Below, in pieces: positions 33,565-41,800 of a DNA stretch of 64,000 bases. The notes under the pieces are model-generated. The model saw nothing but the letters and a program-made list of their open reading frames with translations, was not told the DNA's origin and searched no databases. This DNA is from Gp6-AA40 sp035649635 (GTDB lineage: Bacteria; Acidobacteriota; Vicinamibacteria; Vicinamibacterales; UBA2999), in contig DASRJE010000154.1 of assembly GCA_035649635.1 (NCBI GenBank), positions 39,225 through 103,224 of the forward strand, given 5' to 3'. Every line of letters begins with the position of its first letter. Position 1 is the first letter of the stretch. Both the position numbers and the translations under genes were made by a program.

Positions 33565-35040
33565 ATGCCGCGAATGCCGCAGCCCGTGAAGATCGTGGCG
33601 TGCCTTCTCACGGGCCTTGGGCTCGGGCTCGCGTTTCCTCAGAACTCGACCGTACTCGCGATCGCCCAGAGCGGGACGTGGTTCCCGCGGACGATCGTCA
33701 CGCTGGCCACGGCCATCGTCTTCATCCTGATGTCGGCGGCGCTCGCCAGGACGCTGCTGTCGCACACCCGCGGCACCCGGTTTCTTGCAATCCTGGTGAC
33801 GCTCTATGTCGTGATGGCCGCCGTGTCGCTGCTCTACGTGTCGGCGTGGATTCCGGTGCTGACGGGTCTTCCATTCAACCGCGCCGACGTGCCGCTGCCG
33901 GGATTCTTCCAGTGGTTGAAGGAAGTCGGCCGCACGTTTAGCGGGACCCTGACCGAGCAGCCACTGCTCCAGGTGCTCGTCGCCGCGACGATTACCGGTG
34001 CGCTCGTAGGATCCATCCGTGTCCTCCGTCCTGCCGCGCACGGTCTGATCGTCGCCGGCGACTGGATTCTGGGCGCGTTCGCCAAGCTCCTCTGGTACTA
34101 CCCCATCATGATCGGCTGCCTGGCGATCTTCATTCCGTCTCGTTTCGGCGTGCGCGGACTCGAGGTCTACGGCCGCACGTCGGTCAATCTCGCCATCGTG
34201 GCGCTCGTCTGGTCCGCCGCGATGTTGTTGTTCGTCCGCGCCACGACCAAGCGAACATGGCCGCAGATCTGGAAGTATTTCGCCACCGTCTATGTCACCG
34301 GGTTCGGCACTGGCGGCTCGTACGACACGTTGCCCGTGAATCTGGTCTCGGCCGAACGGGATCTCGGGCTGCGACCGCGGGTGGCCCGCGCATCGATCGT
34401 CATCGGCACCGTGCTGAACAAGAACGTCGCGACGATGGGAGTGATGCTGGTCACGGTCTCAACCTGCGGCCTGCTTGGCCTGCCGATTACGATGACCGAA
34501 ATCGCGGTGCTGATTCCTCCCGTGATGATCCTGGGACTCGAGTCGCCCGGCATCCCGGGCGGCGCAGGTGTCTTCATGTCGCCCGTCATCGCCTCGCTGC
34601 TCGCGGTTCCGGACCCCGCAACGTTCGTGACGACATTCGTCACGTTCTACTCAGGTCTCATTCCCATGCTGGCGACGGCGGGCAACACGACCGACGACGG
34701 TTTCGTCGGCGCTATCGTCAACGATCACTTCGTTGATCGAGACGATGAGGGCGCGGCTGAACCCAATGGGGAGGTCGAAGAGCCGATTCTCATTCCGTAC
34801 TCGAGATCTGTTCGCCTCTTCGGCGTCGTCATGTCGATGGCGGGCCTGTGGATGATCATCGCGCCACAGGCGCGAATGGGGCTGCCGGCTCTGCGCTGGA
34901 TGTCGACGTCGGTGTTTGCGGGCGAGGCGCTCGTTGGCGCCCTCGCGCTGCTCGCCGGCTTGTGGATGTCGCTGGGCCGCCGTTCGCTGCCGACGGCAGA
35001 GGCGGGTCTTCAGACCCGCCTTGATCAATCTCACAGTTGA
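33565..35040 (+). CDS. dicarboxylate/amino acid:cation symporter family protein with divergent transport motifs
   Basis: 491 residues with about ten hydrophobic segments. The layout matches DAACS transporters (GltP/DctA type): a hairpin region FGTGGSYDTLPVNL where family members have a serine-rich SSxxTLP, then VLNKNVATMGVMLVTV at the position of the NMDG cation-binding motif, and LESPGIPGGAGVFMSPVIASLLAVP for hairpin 2. The key serine-rich and NMDG motifs are both altered, so coupling ion or substrate may differ. The last 14 residues (GLQTRLDQSHS region) are encoded by a palindromic DNA element. It is divergent from the TauD gene, with about 60 bases between starts. Confidence 0.78.
   Translation: MPRMPQPVKIVACLLTGLGLGLAFPQNSTVLAIAQSGTWFPRTIVTLATAIVFILMSAALARTLLSHTRGTRFLAILVTLYVVMAAVSLLYVSAWIPVLTGLPFNRADVPLPGFFQWLKEVGRTFSGTLTEQPLLQVLVAATITGALVGSIRVLRPAAHGLIVAGDWILGAFAKLLWYYPIMIGCLAIFIPSRFGVRGLEVYGRTSVNLAIVALVWSAAMLLFVRATTKRTWPQIWKYFATVYVTGFGTGGSYDTLPVNLVSAERDLGLRPRVARASIVIGTVLNKNVATMGVMLVTVSTCGLLGLPITMTEIAVLIPPVMILGLESPGIPGGAGVFMSPVIASLLAVPDPATFVTTFVTFYSGLIPMLATAGNTTDDGFVGAIVNDHFVDRDDEGAAEPNGEVEEPILIPYSRSVRLFGVVMSMAGLWMIIAPQARMGLPALRWMSTSVFAGEALVGALALLAGLWMSLGRRSLPTAEAGLQTRLDQSHS
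35000..35021. repeat. palindrome AGGCGGGTCT...AGACCCGCCT at the symporter gene end
   Basis: A perfect 10-base inverted repeat with a 2-base loop lies inside the last codons of the symporter gene, 19 bases before its stop ends. A nearly identical palindrome lies at 60605-60630 in the last codons of another gene. It could act as a transcription terminator or be a dispersed REP-like element. Confidence 0.65.
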
Positions 35041-35050
35041 CGGCGAGTCT

Positions 35051-35148
35051 GACCACCTTCGCTCTTCGAACTACGGTGGTCCGCCAGGACGGTTCGCAAA
35101 CGGCGAACCGTCAGACAGCACTGCTTTGTCGGGTCGCTTGCGACCCGA
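35051..35148. repeat. tandem hairpins between convergent genes
   Basis: Three inverted repeats follow one another in the 175-base gap between the convergent symporter and MBL-fusion genes: GACCACC (35051) with GGTGGTC (35075), CGGTTCGC (35090) with GCGAACCG (35103), and TCGGGTCGC (35129) with GCGACCCGA (35140). Together with the palindrome at 35000 they make four potential stem-loops in 150 bases. A bidirectional terminator or a composite REP element are both possible. Confidence 0.55.
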
Positions 35149-35215
35149 CCCGGCGAAGGCGGAAGACTCGCCGCTACACAGTCATGAACACGATAGCCCG
35201 TCGTGCGGCCGGTTG

Positions 35216-37084
35216 TTAGCGGCCGTTTTTCAAGCTGTTGTAAGCCGCCTCAACGAACATCTCCGTCGTCCACGGACCGGTGTTAACACCGTACTGCGTG
35301 TCGTAATCGGCAGTGACGCGTGCAGCCTTGACCTGTTGCAGTGTCGCGCCGGCATCGACCATCGCTTTGACCCGATCGCGGACGATGACCACCATGTCCC
35401 GGTACTCGAGGACTTCGTGCTCATCGGCGAGGTACCCGTGGCCGGGGACGATGTAGGTGCCGCCTTCACCCTGGTGGCGATAAACCGTCTTCTTGAGGAT
35501 CTCGTTCAACGCACGGATCTCGCCCTGTATCGACCCGCCGTTCTTGACGTCGATGACGGGATACTGCGTCGTCGTGAAGATGTCGCCCGCCGCGATCACG
35601 TCGGCGCGCCGGAAGTGAATCAGGCTGTCGCCGTCGGTTACTGCGTTCGGCTGATAGAAGAACTCGATCGCGTCGCCGTTGTGGAACTTCCTGCGGCGAT
35701 CTTCCAGATAGGTATCTGCCGGAACCGCGGCTGCCGGCGCCCCGGCCGCCTGCAGGCGCACCTGAACGTTCACGTGGGCCATCATCGTGGCATGTGACGA
35801 CGGATCGCTGAAGAAGCCAGTCACACCGCGCGGCGCCGCTTGGACGAAGAACGATCCCGGAAGGCTCGGATCCTGGCCCGCAGCGCCGAGTACGCCATTC
35901 CCTCCGGTGTGCTCGCTCCGGAAACTCGTGTTGGCGATGAATTGGATCGGATTGTTCGTCAACGTGCGGATCGCGGCGAGAACTTTGTCGCTCAGTTTGC
36001 CTTCGCCCGCATCGACGACGAACGCGCCTTGATCGCCGGTTTGAACGACGATGTTGCCGCCGTCGCCGACCAGCATGTACACGTTGTCGCGGACGGGAAG
36101 GATATGGACGTTGCCGTCGCGCGCATCACCACCCACGACCTTGCTCGTTTCCGATGGACGGCCGCCGGCAGGGGAGAGCAGCGCATTCGTCTCGGTCTCG
36201 TTCGCCGTGCGCAGGCGCGATGATAGTTCCGGATACATCGTCACGGCGCCGAGCAGGCCGGCCGCGACCGGGATCTTGTAGCGCGCGCCGAACTCGCGCA
36301 CGTACGGTTGTTTTCCGAAAGGGTAATGCGGCACGGCGTCGTCAGGCCGATCTAGGATCTGCTCGCCGTCGTCGCAGGCGTATAGCCATGCGCCCGGATC
36401 GACAGGCTGCCGATAGTAGTCGTTGCTGCGGACCATCGGCTCGCTCAGGAAAACGGGATCGGACACGACGGTGACATTGGTGAGGTGATCACCGTGGCGC
36501 ACGAAGAATTCCGTGAGCGTCGCCTGATCGCTCTGGGGAACGCCGTTGCCGCGCCGCAGTGCGCCGCTCTTCATGTGCGTCGTTTGGACGATGAGTGCGT
36601 TGCCCTTGAACTGACCGGTGGAAAACCCACGAAACGTGTGCGGCGCCCAGGCCGGAGGATGTGGCCGCCCATCCATCCATATGACTCGATGCCCTTCCGT
36701 CGTCTGTGCCCAGAGGTGAATCGCGAGCAGGCGCTGGGTGTGAGCGTCGCGCTCTTCCCACATACGGAAGTTGCCGAGCGCGCGCATCTGATACGGAGTG
36801 ACGTAGGCCTCGCACTGATGATGGCGCAATGTCACTCGAGAAGGGTCGTACGAAAGCGCCCACAGCCGGCCGGCTTCGTTGATCGGGAAGCCGCCGTAGT
36901 CGGCGATCTCCGATCCGGGGCCGCGCTCCATGAAATCCTCGTGGAGCACCGGGGCCCAGTAGCCACTCAGATCGATCGCTGGTGCTTGCCCCGTTGGCGC
37001 TGGAGGTATCTGAGGAGCCTGTCCGATCAAGGTAGCGCTGAGAACGACCAGCGCCGCACACACCAGTCCGCGCGCATTTCGCAT
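35216..37084 (-). CDS. secreted fusion of a 'DLxGxW' domain with a degraded metallo-beta-lactamase fold
   Basis: 622 residues with a signal peptide (about 1-22). The N-terminal half (about 35-290) is a DLxGxW domain (IDLSGYWAPVLHEDF, GALRRGNGVPQSDQATLTEFF) homologous to the next gene upstream. The C-terminal half (about 320-620) is a metallo-beta-lactamase fold: VHILPVRDNVYMLVGDGGNIVVQTGDQGAFVVDAG, AAGDIFTT and YIVPGHGYLAD. The metal motif that should read HxHxDH is SFRSEH (residues 387-392), so only the last His remains. Loss of zinc hydrolase activity or a changed metal site is expected. It is followed upstream by the gene at 37095 with a gap of 10 bases, which suggests one operon. Confidence 0.82.
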   Translation of the reverse strand: MRNARGLVCAALVVLSATLIGQAPQIPPAPTGQAPAIDLSGYWAPVLHEDFMERGPGSEIADYGGFPINEAGRLWALSYDPSRVTLRHHQCEAYVTPYQMRALGNFRMWEERDAHTQRLLAIHLWAQTTEGHRVIWMDGRPHPPAWAPHTFRGFSTGQFKGNALIVQTTHMKSGALRRGNGVPQSDQATLTEFFVRHGDHLTNVTVVSDPVFLSEPMVRSNDYYRQPVDPGAWLYACDDGEQILDRPDDAVPHYPFGKQPYVREFGARYKIPVAAGLLGAVTMYPELSSRLRTANETETNALLSPAGGRPSETSKVVGGDARDGNVHILPVRDNVYMLVGDGGNIVVQTGDQGAFVVDAGEGKLSDKVLAAIRTLTNNPIQFIANTSFRSEHTGGNGVLGAAGQDPSLPGSFFVQAAPRGVTGFFSDPSSHATMMAHVNVQVRLQAAGAPAAAVPADTYLEDRRRKFHNGDAIEFFYQPNAVTDGDSLIHFRRADVIAAGDIFTTTQYPVIDVKNGGSIQGEIRALNEILKKTVYRHQGEGGTYIVPGHGYLADEHEVLEYRDMVVIVRDRVKAMVDAGATLQQVKAARVTADYDTQYGVNTGPWTTEMFVEAAYNSLKNGR

Positions 37085-37094
37085 CTCATGTTCC

Positions 37095-37916
37095 TCACCG
37101 CGCCGCGCAGGGCGTCGGCTGCCAGCGGGACGTGTCCGTCTCGCGTTTGAACTGCTGGCTCGTCCAATACGGAGTCGCCAGATACTCCGCGTCGACGACT
37201 TCCGCCGTGACGACGAGCAGCGAGTCGCCGCCGGGAACGTCGAGGCGGTCGAAATACTCGGTCAACACGGCCTCTGCACCATACGGGACGCCGTTCCTTC
37301 GCAGATAGCCGGGCCTCATTCGCACGGTCACCACTTTGAGCGAGCCACCCGGAGCGGGCCCGCCGCCGCGACCAGCGAAGGCGGCCTGTGGATAGTCCCA
37401 CGTGGCGCTCGACGCGCCCTGCCAGTCGCCGCCTGGCGTTCTCTCGCCGGCCGGCGTCGTCCCCCCGGCGTCGGCTCGAGTTGGTCCGAATCGGAAGAGT
37501 CGCGTCTGCGTCCCGGCGTCAGTCTCGAGCTTCAGGGCCGCATCGTCCTGCCAGCTGATACGAACCCGCGTGGGCAATCTCAGAAGGCCGGCGGCACCAT
37601 ATGCCTTGCATTGTTCACCTGCAGCTTCATCTCGTGCCGGGTCCCAACTGTCCGCGATTTTCCGGGCGGCGGGTAGCAGCGGGAGACTCCCGTAGTCTCC
37701 CTTTGGAGGCGTGAACTGACGATAGCGCCAATCTTCAGTAACCAGCGACACCCATTGGCCGGTGAGATCGATCGGAGCGCTCGCGCGCGGCGTGATAGGT
37801 GCCGGCGGTCCACCGGGGCCTCCGCGCTGCGCTTCCACGCGCGGTACGAAGGCCTGGGTGACGACGGCGACGACCATCGTAGCCAGGCAATACGCGCGCA
37901 CGTGACTGTACTTCAT
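37095..37916 (-). CDS. secreted 'DLxGxW' family protein, unknown function
   Basis: 273 residues from the ATG at 37916 (MKYSHVRAYCLATMVVAVV); the frame upstream to 38084 covers repeat DNA. A signal peptide of about 29 residues ends near VEA-QRGG. PIDLTGQWVSLVTEDWRYR, RISWQDDAALKLETDAGTQTRLFRFG and GYLRRNGVPYGAEAVLTEYFDRLDV match the N-terminal half of the MBL fusion encoded 10 bases downstream, so the two are paralogues side by side. The protein lacks the MBL half. Role unknown; the close spacing suggests that they act together. Confidence 0.75.
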   Translation of the reverse strand: MKYSHVRAYCLATMVVAVVTQAFVPRVEAQRGGPGGPPAPITPRASAPIDLTGQWVSLVTEDWRYRQFTPPKGDYGSLPLLPAARKIADSWDPARDEAAGEQCKAYGAAGLLRLPTRVRISWQDDAALKLETDAGTQTRLFRFGPTRADAGGTTPAGERTPGGDWQGASSATWDYPQAAFAGRGGGPAPGGSLKVVTVRMRPGYLRRNGVPYGAEAVLTEYFDRLDVPGGDSLLVVTAEVVDAEYLATPYWTSQQFKRETDTSRWQPTPCAAR

Positions 37917-37958
37917 CAATTCGACTCCCGATGATCCTCCGCCCGTCACGTAAACAAA

Positions 37959-38013
37959 AACTCCCAACTTCCAACGCAAGCATTGGGAGTTGGGAGTTGG
38001 AGGTTGGGCGTTG
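37959..38013. repeat. inverted repeat of the 'TTGGGAGTTGGGAGT' family
   Basis: The left arm (from 37959, ACTCCCAACTTCCAA) pairs with the right arm starting at 37983 (TTGGGAGTTGGGAGT) with one mismatch over 15 bases and a loop of about 10 bases. It lies directly 3' of the stop of the minus-strand gene at 38033. A second element of the same wording is at 40341-40419, also just 3' of a minus-strand gene. A terminator role or a dispersed mobile repeat are both plausible. Confidence 0.65.
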
Positions 38014-38032
38014 ATCGGCTTTCGACGTCTTC

Positions 38033-39775
38033 TTAGTGCCGAATCTGCGTCTCTATGGCTTCTTTCTCGTATGACACTTCGCAATTGCCGCGTTCCGGAA
38101 GAAGTCCAGCGTCGGCGTTGTTGGTGAGACGCAGGATGCGCGGCGTCATCACCCAGGGCTCCACGAGCACCACGGGGTCTTCGACCGTCACCTCGTACAG
38201 GATCTCATTGCCCTGACGCGTGAAGCGCTCCACCACATGCATCTCGTCGGAATGGAAGAAGCCGCCGCGGGCGAGCCATGTGAAGTCGTTGAAGGCGATG
38301 GAGTCGAGCACCAGCGTGTCGCCGTCCCAGCGTCCGACGGTATAGCCATAGTAGGTGGACGTCCGGGTGTTACGCTCGTCGTGCTTACGACCATCGATCG
38401 GCATGATCCGGTATTCCCCCTGCCCGCCGCCGCCATCGGCATATTGCGAGTAGAAGAAGATGATGTCGTTGGCACTCTGGACGATGCGTCGCGGCGACCC
38501 CTGCCGCGGCGTTCCGAGCGGCTGGCAGGTCATCACCGGATCTTCCTTGTTCGTCCACATGTCCAGTGCCTGAACCTTGTCCCAGTGCTCCGGCTTGTAG
38601 AGCGGACGATTCGGACCGAACCGCGACGGCGCCTCGAACTCGAAGTCCATCGTCTGGTTCCACTGCGGGCTGCAGCCTTCGAGCTGCGTGGGACCGCAGC
38701 GCCGATTGCCGTAGCGCCAGTTCATGCCGCCGCCACCCCAGTTGCCTGACAGATCCGGCTTGCCATTGGCCTGTCGCGGAGTGGCATCCTTGGACTGCAG
38801 GCTCGCCGTCCGATCGCTCGGGAACAACGTCCGAGGCGGTGCAGCCTGTCCGGGCGCAATCGCCGCTCGTACACTCGCGGGCACAGGCATCACGACGTAC
38901 AAACTGCCAGTCTCCGTCTGCACTGTCGTCAGGTCGCGGACCGCGGTGCCGTTGCGTCGCTCGGTGATCTTTCCGGCGTAGTAGGCTTCGATCTTGTTCA
39001 GCGGATTGTTCCAATCCTGATAGTTGCTGTACGTGAACTCGGTGGTCGCAGTGCCGTTGGTTACGACAACGCGCTCGGCCATGTATCTGCTATCGAGAGT
39101 GGCCTTGGCGGTGGCACCCGCGACGCCAGGAATCGGGTAGGTCACAACCGGCTTGTTCCCCTCCCAAGCCACGGACGTCTGCCCGATTGTCGTGGAACCT
39201 GCCTGGAGGATTCGACCGAGGTCGCGATCCATGGCCATCAGACCGATGCCGGCCCCAGCCTCCGCCGCCTTCAGCGCACCTTGCGGACTGGCCCACAGGC
39301 GAATGAGTCGCTCCTGTAAGGCATTCGGCGTCGGGGTGACCTTTCCTTTCCCGGCGATGATCTCCGCACCCGCGATGTCTTCGTTCCACGCGTACTGCCC
39401 GCTGACAACCTCGATGTTCGAGTACGTCTGTCCGTTTGACCTCGTGCACTCGATCTGTGTCCGCTGTCCCGACGTCTGGTAGTTGGTGCTGACGCGATAC
39501 TTCTTCAGGGTGCAGGGCTGACCGTCAACCTGCATGGTGCCGTTGCCCTCATACTCGAGCGACACCGCGAGCTCATGTTCCTCGACGCCTCGCAGCATCC
39601 CCATGTGCGACGCCCAGTTGTAGAGCACTGACTTCGCGTCTTTGGTGTCGGCAGTAGGCGTGTAAAGCGGCGGACCGCCTCCGCGCCCTTGCGCAGCCGC
39701 CGCTACCGGCAGGGTGATCGCGAGGACGCTTGCGAGCGCGACCGCTAACCCAATCCTTCCCCGGCGAAAGGTCAT
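38033..39775 (-). CDS. large secreted protein with C-terminal 'DLxGxW' domain, unknown function
   Basis: 580 residues from the ATG at 39775, which has GGAGG 8 bases upstream. Residues 1-28 are a signal peptide. The first 320 residues (ASHMGMLRGVEEHELAVSLEYEGNGTMQVDGQPC, GQYAWNEDIAGAEI) have no recognised family. The remainder is a DLxGxW module: ANGKPDLSGNWGGGGMNWRYG, DPVMTCQPLGTPRQGSPRRIVQSANDIIFFYSQ, GRWDGDTLVLDSIAFNDFTWLARGGFFHSDEMHVVERFTRQGNEILYEVTVEDP. That module is abundant in secreted acidobacterial proteins. The gene lies 28 bases after the DUF6152-like gene and is probably co-transcribed. No enzyme activity can be assigned. Confidence 0.75.
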   Translation of the reverse strand: MTFRRGRIGLAVALASVLAITLPVAAAAQGRGGGPPLYTPTADTKDAKSVLYNWASHMGMLRGVEEHELAVSLEYEGNGTMQVDGQPCTLKKYRVSTNYQTSGQRTQIECTRSNGQTYSNIEVVSGQYAWNEDIAGAEIIAGKGKVTPTPNALQERLIRLWASPQGALKAAEAGAGIGLMAMDRDLGRILQAGSTTIGQTSVAWEGNKPVVTYPIPGVAGATAKATLDSRYMAERVVVTNGTATTEFTYSNYQDWNNPLNKIEAYYAGKITERRNGTAVRDLTTVQTETGSLYVVMPVPASVRAAIAPGQAAPPRTLFPSDRTASLQSKDATPRQANGKPDLSGNWGGGGMNWRYGNRRCGPTQLEGCSPQWNQTMDFEFEAPSRFGPNRPLYKPEHWDKVQALDMWTNKEDPVMTCQPLGTPRQGSPRRIVQSANDIIFFYSQYADGGGGQGEYRIMPIDGRKHDERNTRTSTYYGYTVGRWDGDTLVLDSIAFNDFTWLARGGFFHSDEMHVVERFTRQGNEILYEVTVEDPVVLVEPWVMTPRILRLTNNADAGLLPERGNCEVSYEKEAIETQIRH

Positions 39776-39803
39776 GGTGTTTTCCTCCGTTGGTGCCACT
39801 GCG

Positions 39804-40184
39804 CTAGTTAGCCTCGAACTCGAACGAGCGCTTGTCGCCCAGGGTGATCCGTCTCATGAAGCCAAGCGGTTGGCCGTTCCTCGACCCGTAAATGGAGACC
39901 TTGACTACATCGCCGGCCTTGACGGTCTTCGAGTCGAACCCGAGACCCGCAAGCACGTTGGCGGAGCCGGTCGTCAATATCCACAGTGTCTTCGTGCCGT
40001 CTGGGTTTTTCACCTCGAGATGCAAAGCTCCGTGGGGATTGGTAAACGCCACTTTCGTGACCACGCCAGTCATCTCACTCTCTTTGCGGATGTCGTACGT
40101 GGCGGCGAGGGAATGGTGCGCCTGGGCCGCAACGCTGGCCAACAAACCAAACAAGACGAGACAGCCCAAAGTTCGCGCGTTCAT
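39804..40184 (-). CDS. small secreted DUF6152-like protein
   Basis: 126 residues with a signal peptide (1-21, ending AQA-HHS). The mature start HHSLAATYDIRKESEMTGVVTKVAFTNPHGALHLEVKNPDG and the end GFMRRITLGDKRSFEFEAN fit DUF6152, a family of small periplasmic beta proteins that begin with a double histidine. They usually stand next to larger secreted 'DLxGxW' proteins, as here. Role unknown, with metal or ligand binding by the N-terminal histidines only a guess. Confidence 0.8.
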   Translation of the reverse strand: MNARTLGCLVLFGLLASVAAQAHHSLAATYDIRKESEMTGVVTKVAFTNPHGALHLEVKNPDGTKTLWILTTGSANVLAGLGFDSKTVKAGDVVKVSIYGSRNGQPLGFMRRITLGDKRSFEFEAN

Positions 40185-40340
40185 TTGATGCGCCTCCGTG
40201 AAATCGTGATCGGCACCGGGTGCCCATCACGCAGCAAGGATGAAGAAAACCGGCGGAAAAGAGTACCACTATGAGCGCCCCGCGCTCAAATGTGGATTCA
40301 GTCGCACTTCTGCGCTCGGGGAGGCCAGGCGGTCGCGTGT

Positions 40341-40419
40341 CAACTGCCAATCTCAAACTCCCAACTCCCAAGACTGCAGTGTTGCCGGTTGGGAATTGGG
40401 AATTGGGAATTGGGAGTTG
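40341..40419. repeat. inverted repeat of the 'TTGGGAATTGGGA' family
   Basis: The left arm (40341-40371) contains CTCCCAACTCCCAA, and the right arm (40388-40419) is a run of TTGGGAATTGGGAATTGGGA ending in GAGTTGA. The arms can form a long imperfect stem with a 16-base loop. It lies immediately 3' of the SRPBCC gene stop (40421, minus strand). It shares wording and position with the element at 37959. The rest of the 236-base gap down to 40185 shows no gene. Confidence 0.65.
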
Positions 40420-40420
40420 A

Positions 40421-40828
40421 TCATGTCTGCGAGGATCGATCTTCAAGCGTCCGCTTGATCGCTGCGCACCCTTGCTCGACGAAACCACCAACCAGATCCG
40501 CGAGCGTATCGGGCAACAAGTCCGTAATCCACACCAGGCGGCAGCGCGCGCCATCGTCTGGCACGACCTGAAATGACGCGTTGTGGTGAGTGGTCCGCCA
40601 GTCGACCACAGCATAAGCCAGACGGCGCGCGCGATCGTCGATCGTGACGATGCGCTCGCGCACGACTTCGCCATTGGCGAATGTGACGAGCCGCGAATCG
40701 CCATCGAGCTGTGTATCGATGACGAACTGCCGCGCGAAACGCGTATGAACGGCACCGACATCGCGGATAGCCGCCCATACGTGCTCGGCAGGTGCGTTGA
40801 TGTTGAGCTCTTTCTGAATTGAAGCCAT
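40421..40828 (-). CDS. SRPBCC-fold (polyketide cyclase/START-like) protein
   Basis: 135 residues. The start MASIQKELNINAPAEHVWAAIRDVGAVHTRFARQFV is typical of the SRPBCC ligand-binding fold, followed by GDSRLVTFANGEVVRERIVTIDDRARRLAYAVVDW and the C-terminal helix LPDTLADLVGGFVEQGCAAIKRTLE. Such proteins bind hydrophobic ligands in a deep cavity; many are of unknown role. It is divergent from the AraC gene, which may regulate it. An inverted repeat follows the stop. Confidence 0.85.
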   Translation of the reverse strand: MASIQKELNINAPAEHVWAAIRDVGAVHTRFARQFVIDTQLDGDSRLVTFANGEVVRERIVTIDDRARRLAYAVVDWRTTHHNASFQVVPDDGARCRLVWITDLLPDTLADLVGGFVEQGCAAIKRTLEDRSSQT

Positions 40829-40965
40829 CTCATCACCTCGAAGACGTGATCTACCGTGTCAAACTGTTATAGGACGCAGTTGGAGCGTGGTTCTTGGCAA
40901 AAATTGCGATCGAACTGGAAGAGGCGCTGGCACGGCGGAGGCTGGAAGGAAAGCCTGGTTCTACG

Positions 40966-41793
40966 ATGCCGCGCATCATTGCAAGCGGTGATGGCTGGGC
41001 TGTGGCCGACGTCATCTGCACCTGCGGAGCGCAGGACCGCCCTTACGAAGAGCGACACAGCCGTTATGCCATTGCCACTGTACTGAGCGGTAGTTTCAAT
41101 TACCGGTCCGCGCTCGGCAGGGAATTGATGACGCCGGGCTCACTGATGCTCGGCAACGAAGGCGACGACTTCGAGTGCAGCCACGAACACGCCGAAGGCG
41201 ATCGGTGCGTGGCGCTCTGGTACGAGCCAGACTATTTCGAGCAGTTGGCAGTCGACGTGGGACTGTCCGCCGTGAACGCGCGGTTTCGCGTGCCACGCCT
41301 GCCGCAGTTGCGTCCGTTATCGCCGCTGGTCGCGCGCATTGGTGCCTGCGCTTGCGGCCATCGGGACGTGCCGTGGGAGGAACTCGCACTACGTCTCGGG
41401 GCAAGCTGCCTGAGTCTGGCGATGCGTCTCTCGCCTCATCGACGCGGCTTACCTCTGAATGCTGAAGCTCGAATCATCCGTGCGATTCGGATGATTGACC
41501 ATCATGCGGATGAGGCCCTCACTCTCCGACGGTTGGCGCGTTCGGCCGATCTCAGCCCGTACCATTTCCTGCGCACGTTCGAGCGCGTGACCGGCCTCAC
41601 CCCTCACCAGTACGTGCGGCGCGCCCGGATCCGTGCCGCCGCCACGCGTCTCGTTGTGGAAAGCGGGAAGGTCGTCGACATCGCACTTGATTGCGGATTC
41701 GGTGACGTGTCGAACTTCAATCGCGCGTTCAAGAAGGAATTTGGCATGAGCCCGCGTGCGTTCCGCCGAACGTCACGCCAATTGCCGGGCTGA
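40966..41793 (+). CDS. AraC family transcriptional regulator
   Basis: 275 residues from the ATG at 40966 (MPRIIASGDGWAVADVICTCG); a TTG at 40894 would add 24 residues. The N-terminal half is a cupin-like sensor: RYAIATVLSGSFNYRSALGRELMTPGSLMLGNEGDDFECSHEHAEGDRC. The C-terminal AraC DNA-binding domain has both helix-turn-helix units: DEALTLRRLARSADLSPYHFLRTFERVTGLTPHQYVRRARI, and KVVDIALDCGFGDVSNFNRAFKKEFGMSPRAFRR. A Cys/His-bearing sensor (CTCG, CSHEH) hints at metal or redox sensing. Its target may be the divergent SRPBCC gene. Confidence 0.9.
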   Translation: MPRIIASGDGWAVADVICTCGAQDRPYEERHSRYAIATVLSGSFNYRSALGRELMTPGSLMLGNEGDDFECSHEHAEGDRCVALWYEPDYFEQLAVDVGLSAVNARFRVPRLPQLRPLSPLVARIGACACGHRDVPWEELALRLGASCLSLAMRLSPHRRGLPLNAEARIIRAIRMIDHHADEALTLRRLARSADLSPYHFLRTFERVTGLTPHQYVRRARIRAAATRLVVESGKVVDIALDCGFGDVSNFNRAFKKEFGMSPRAFRRTSRQLPG

Positions 41794-41800
41794 GCGTATT

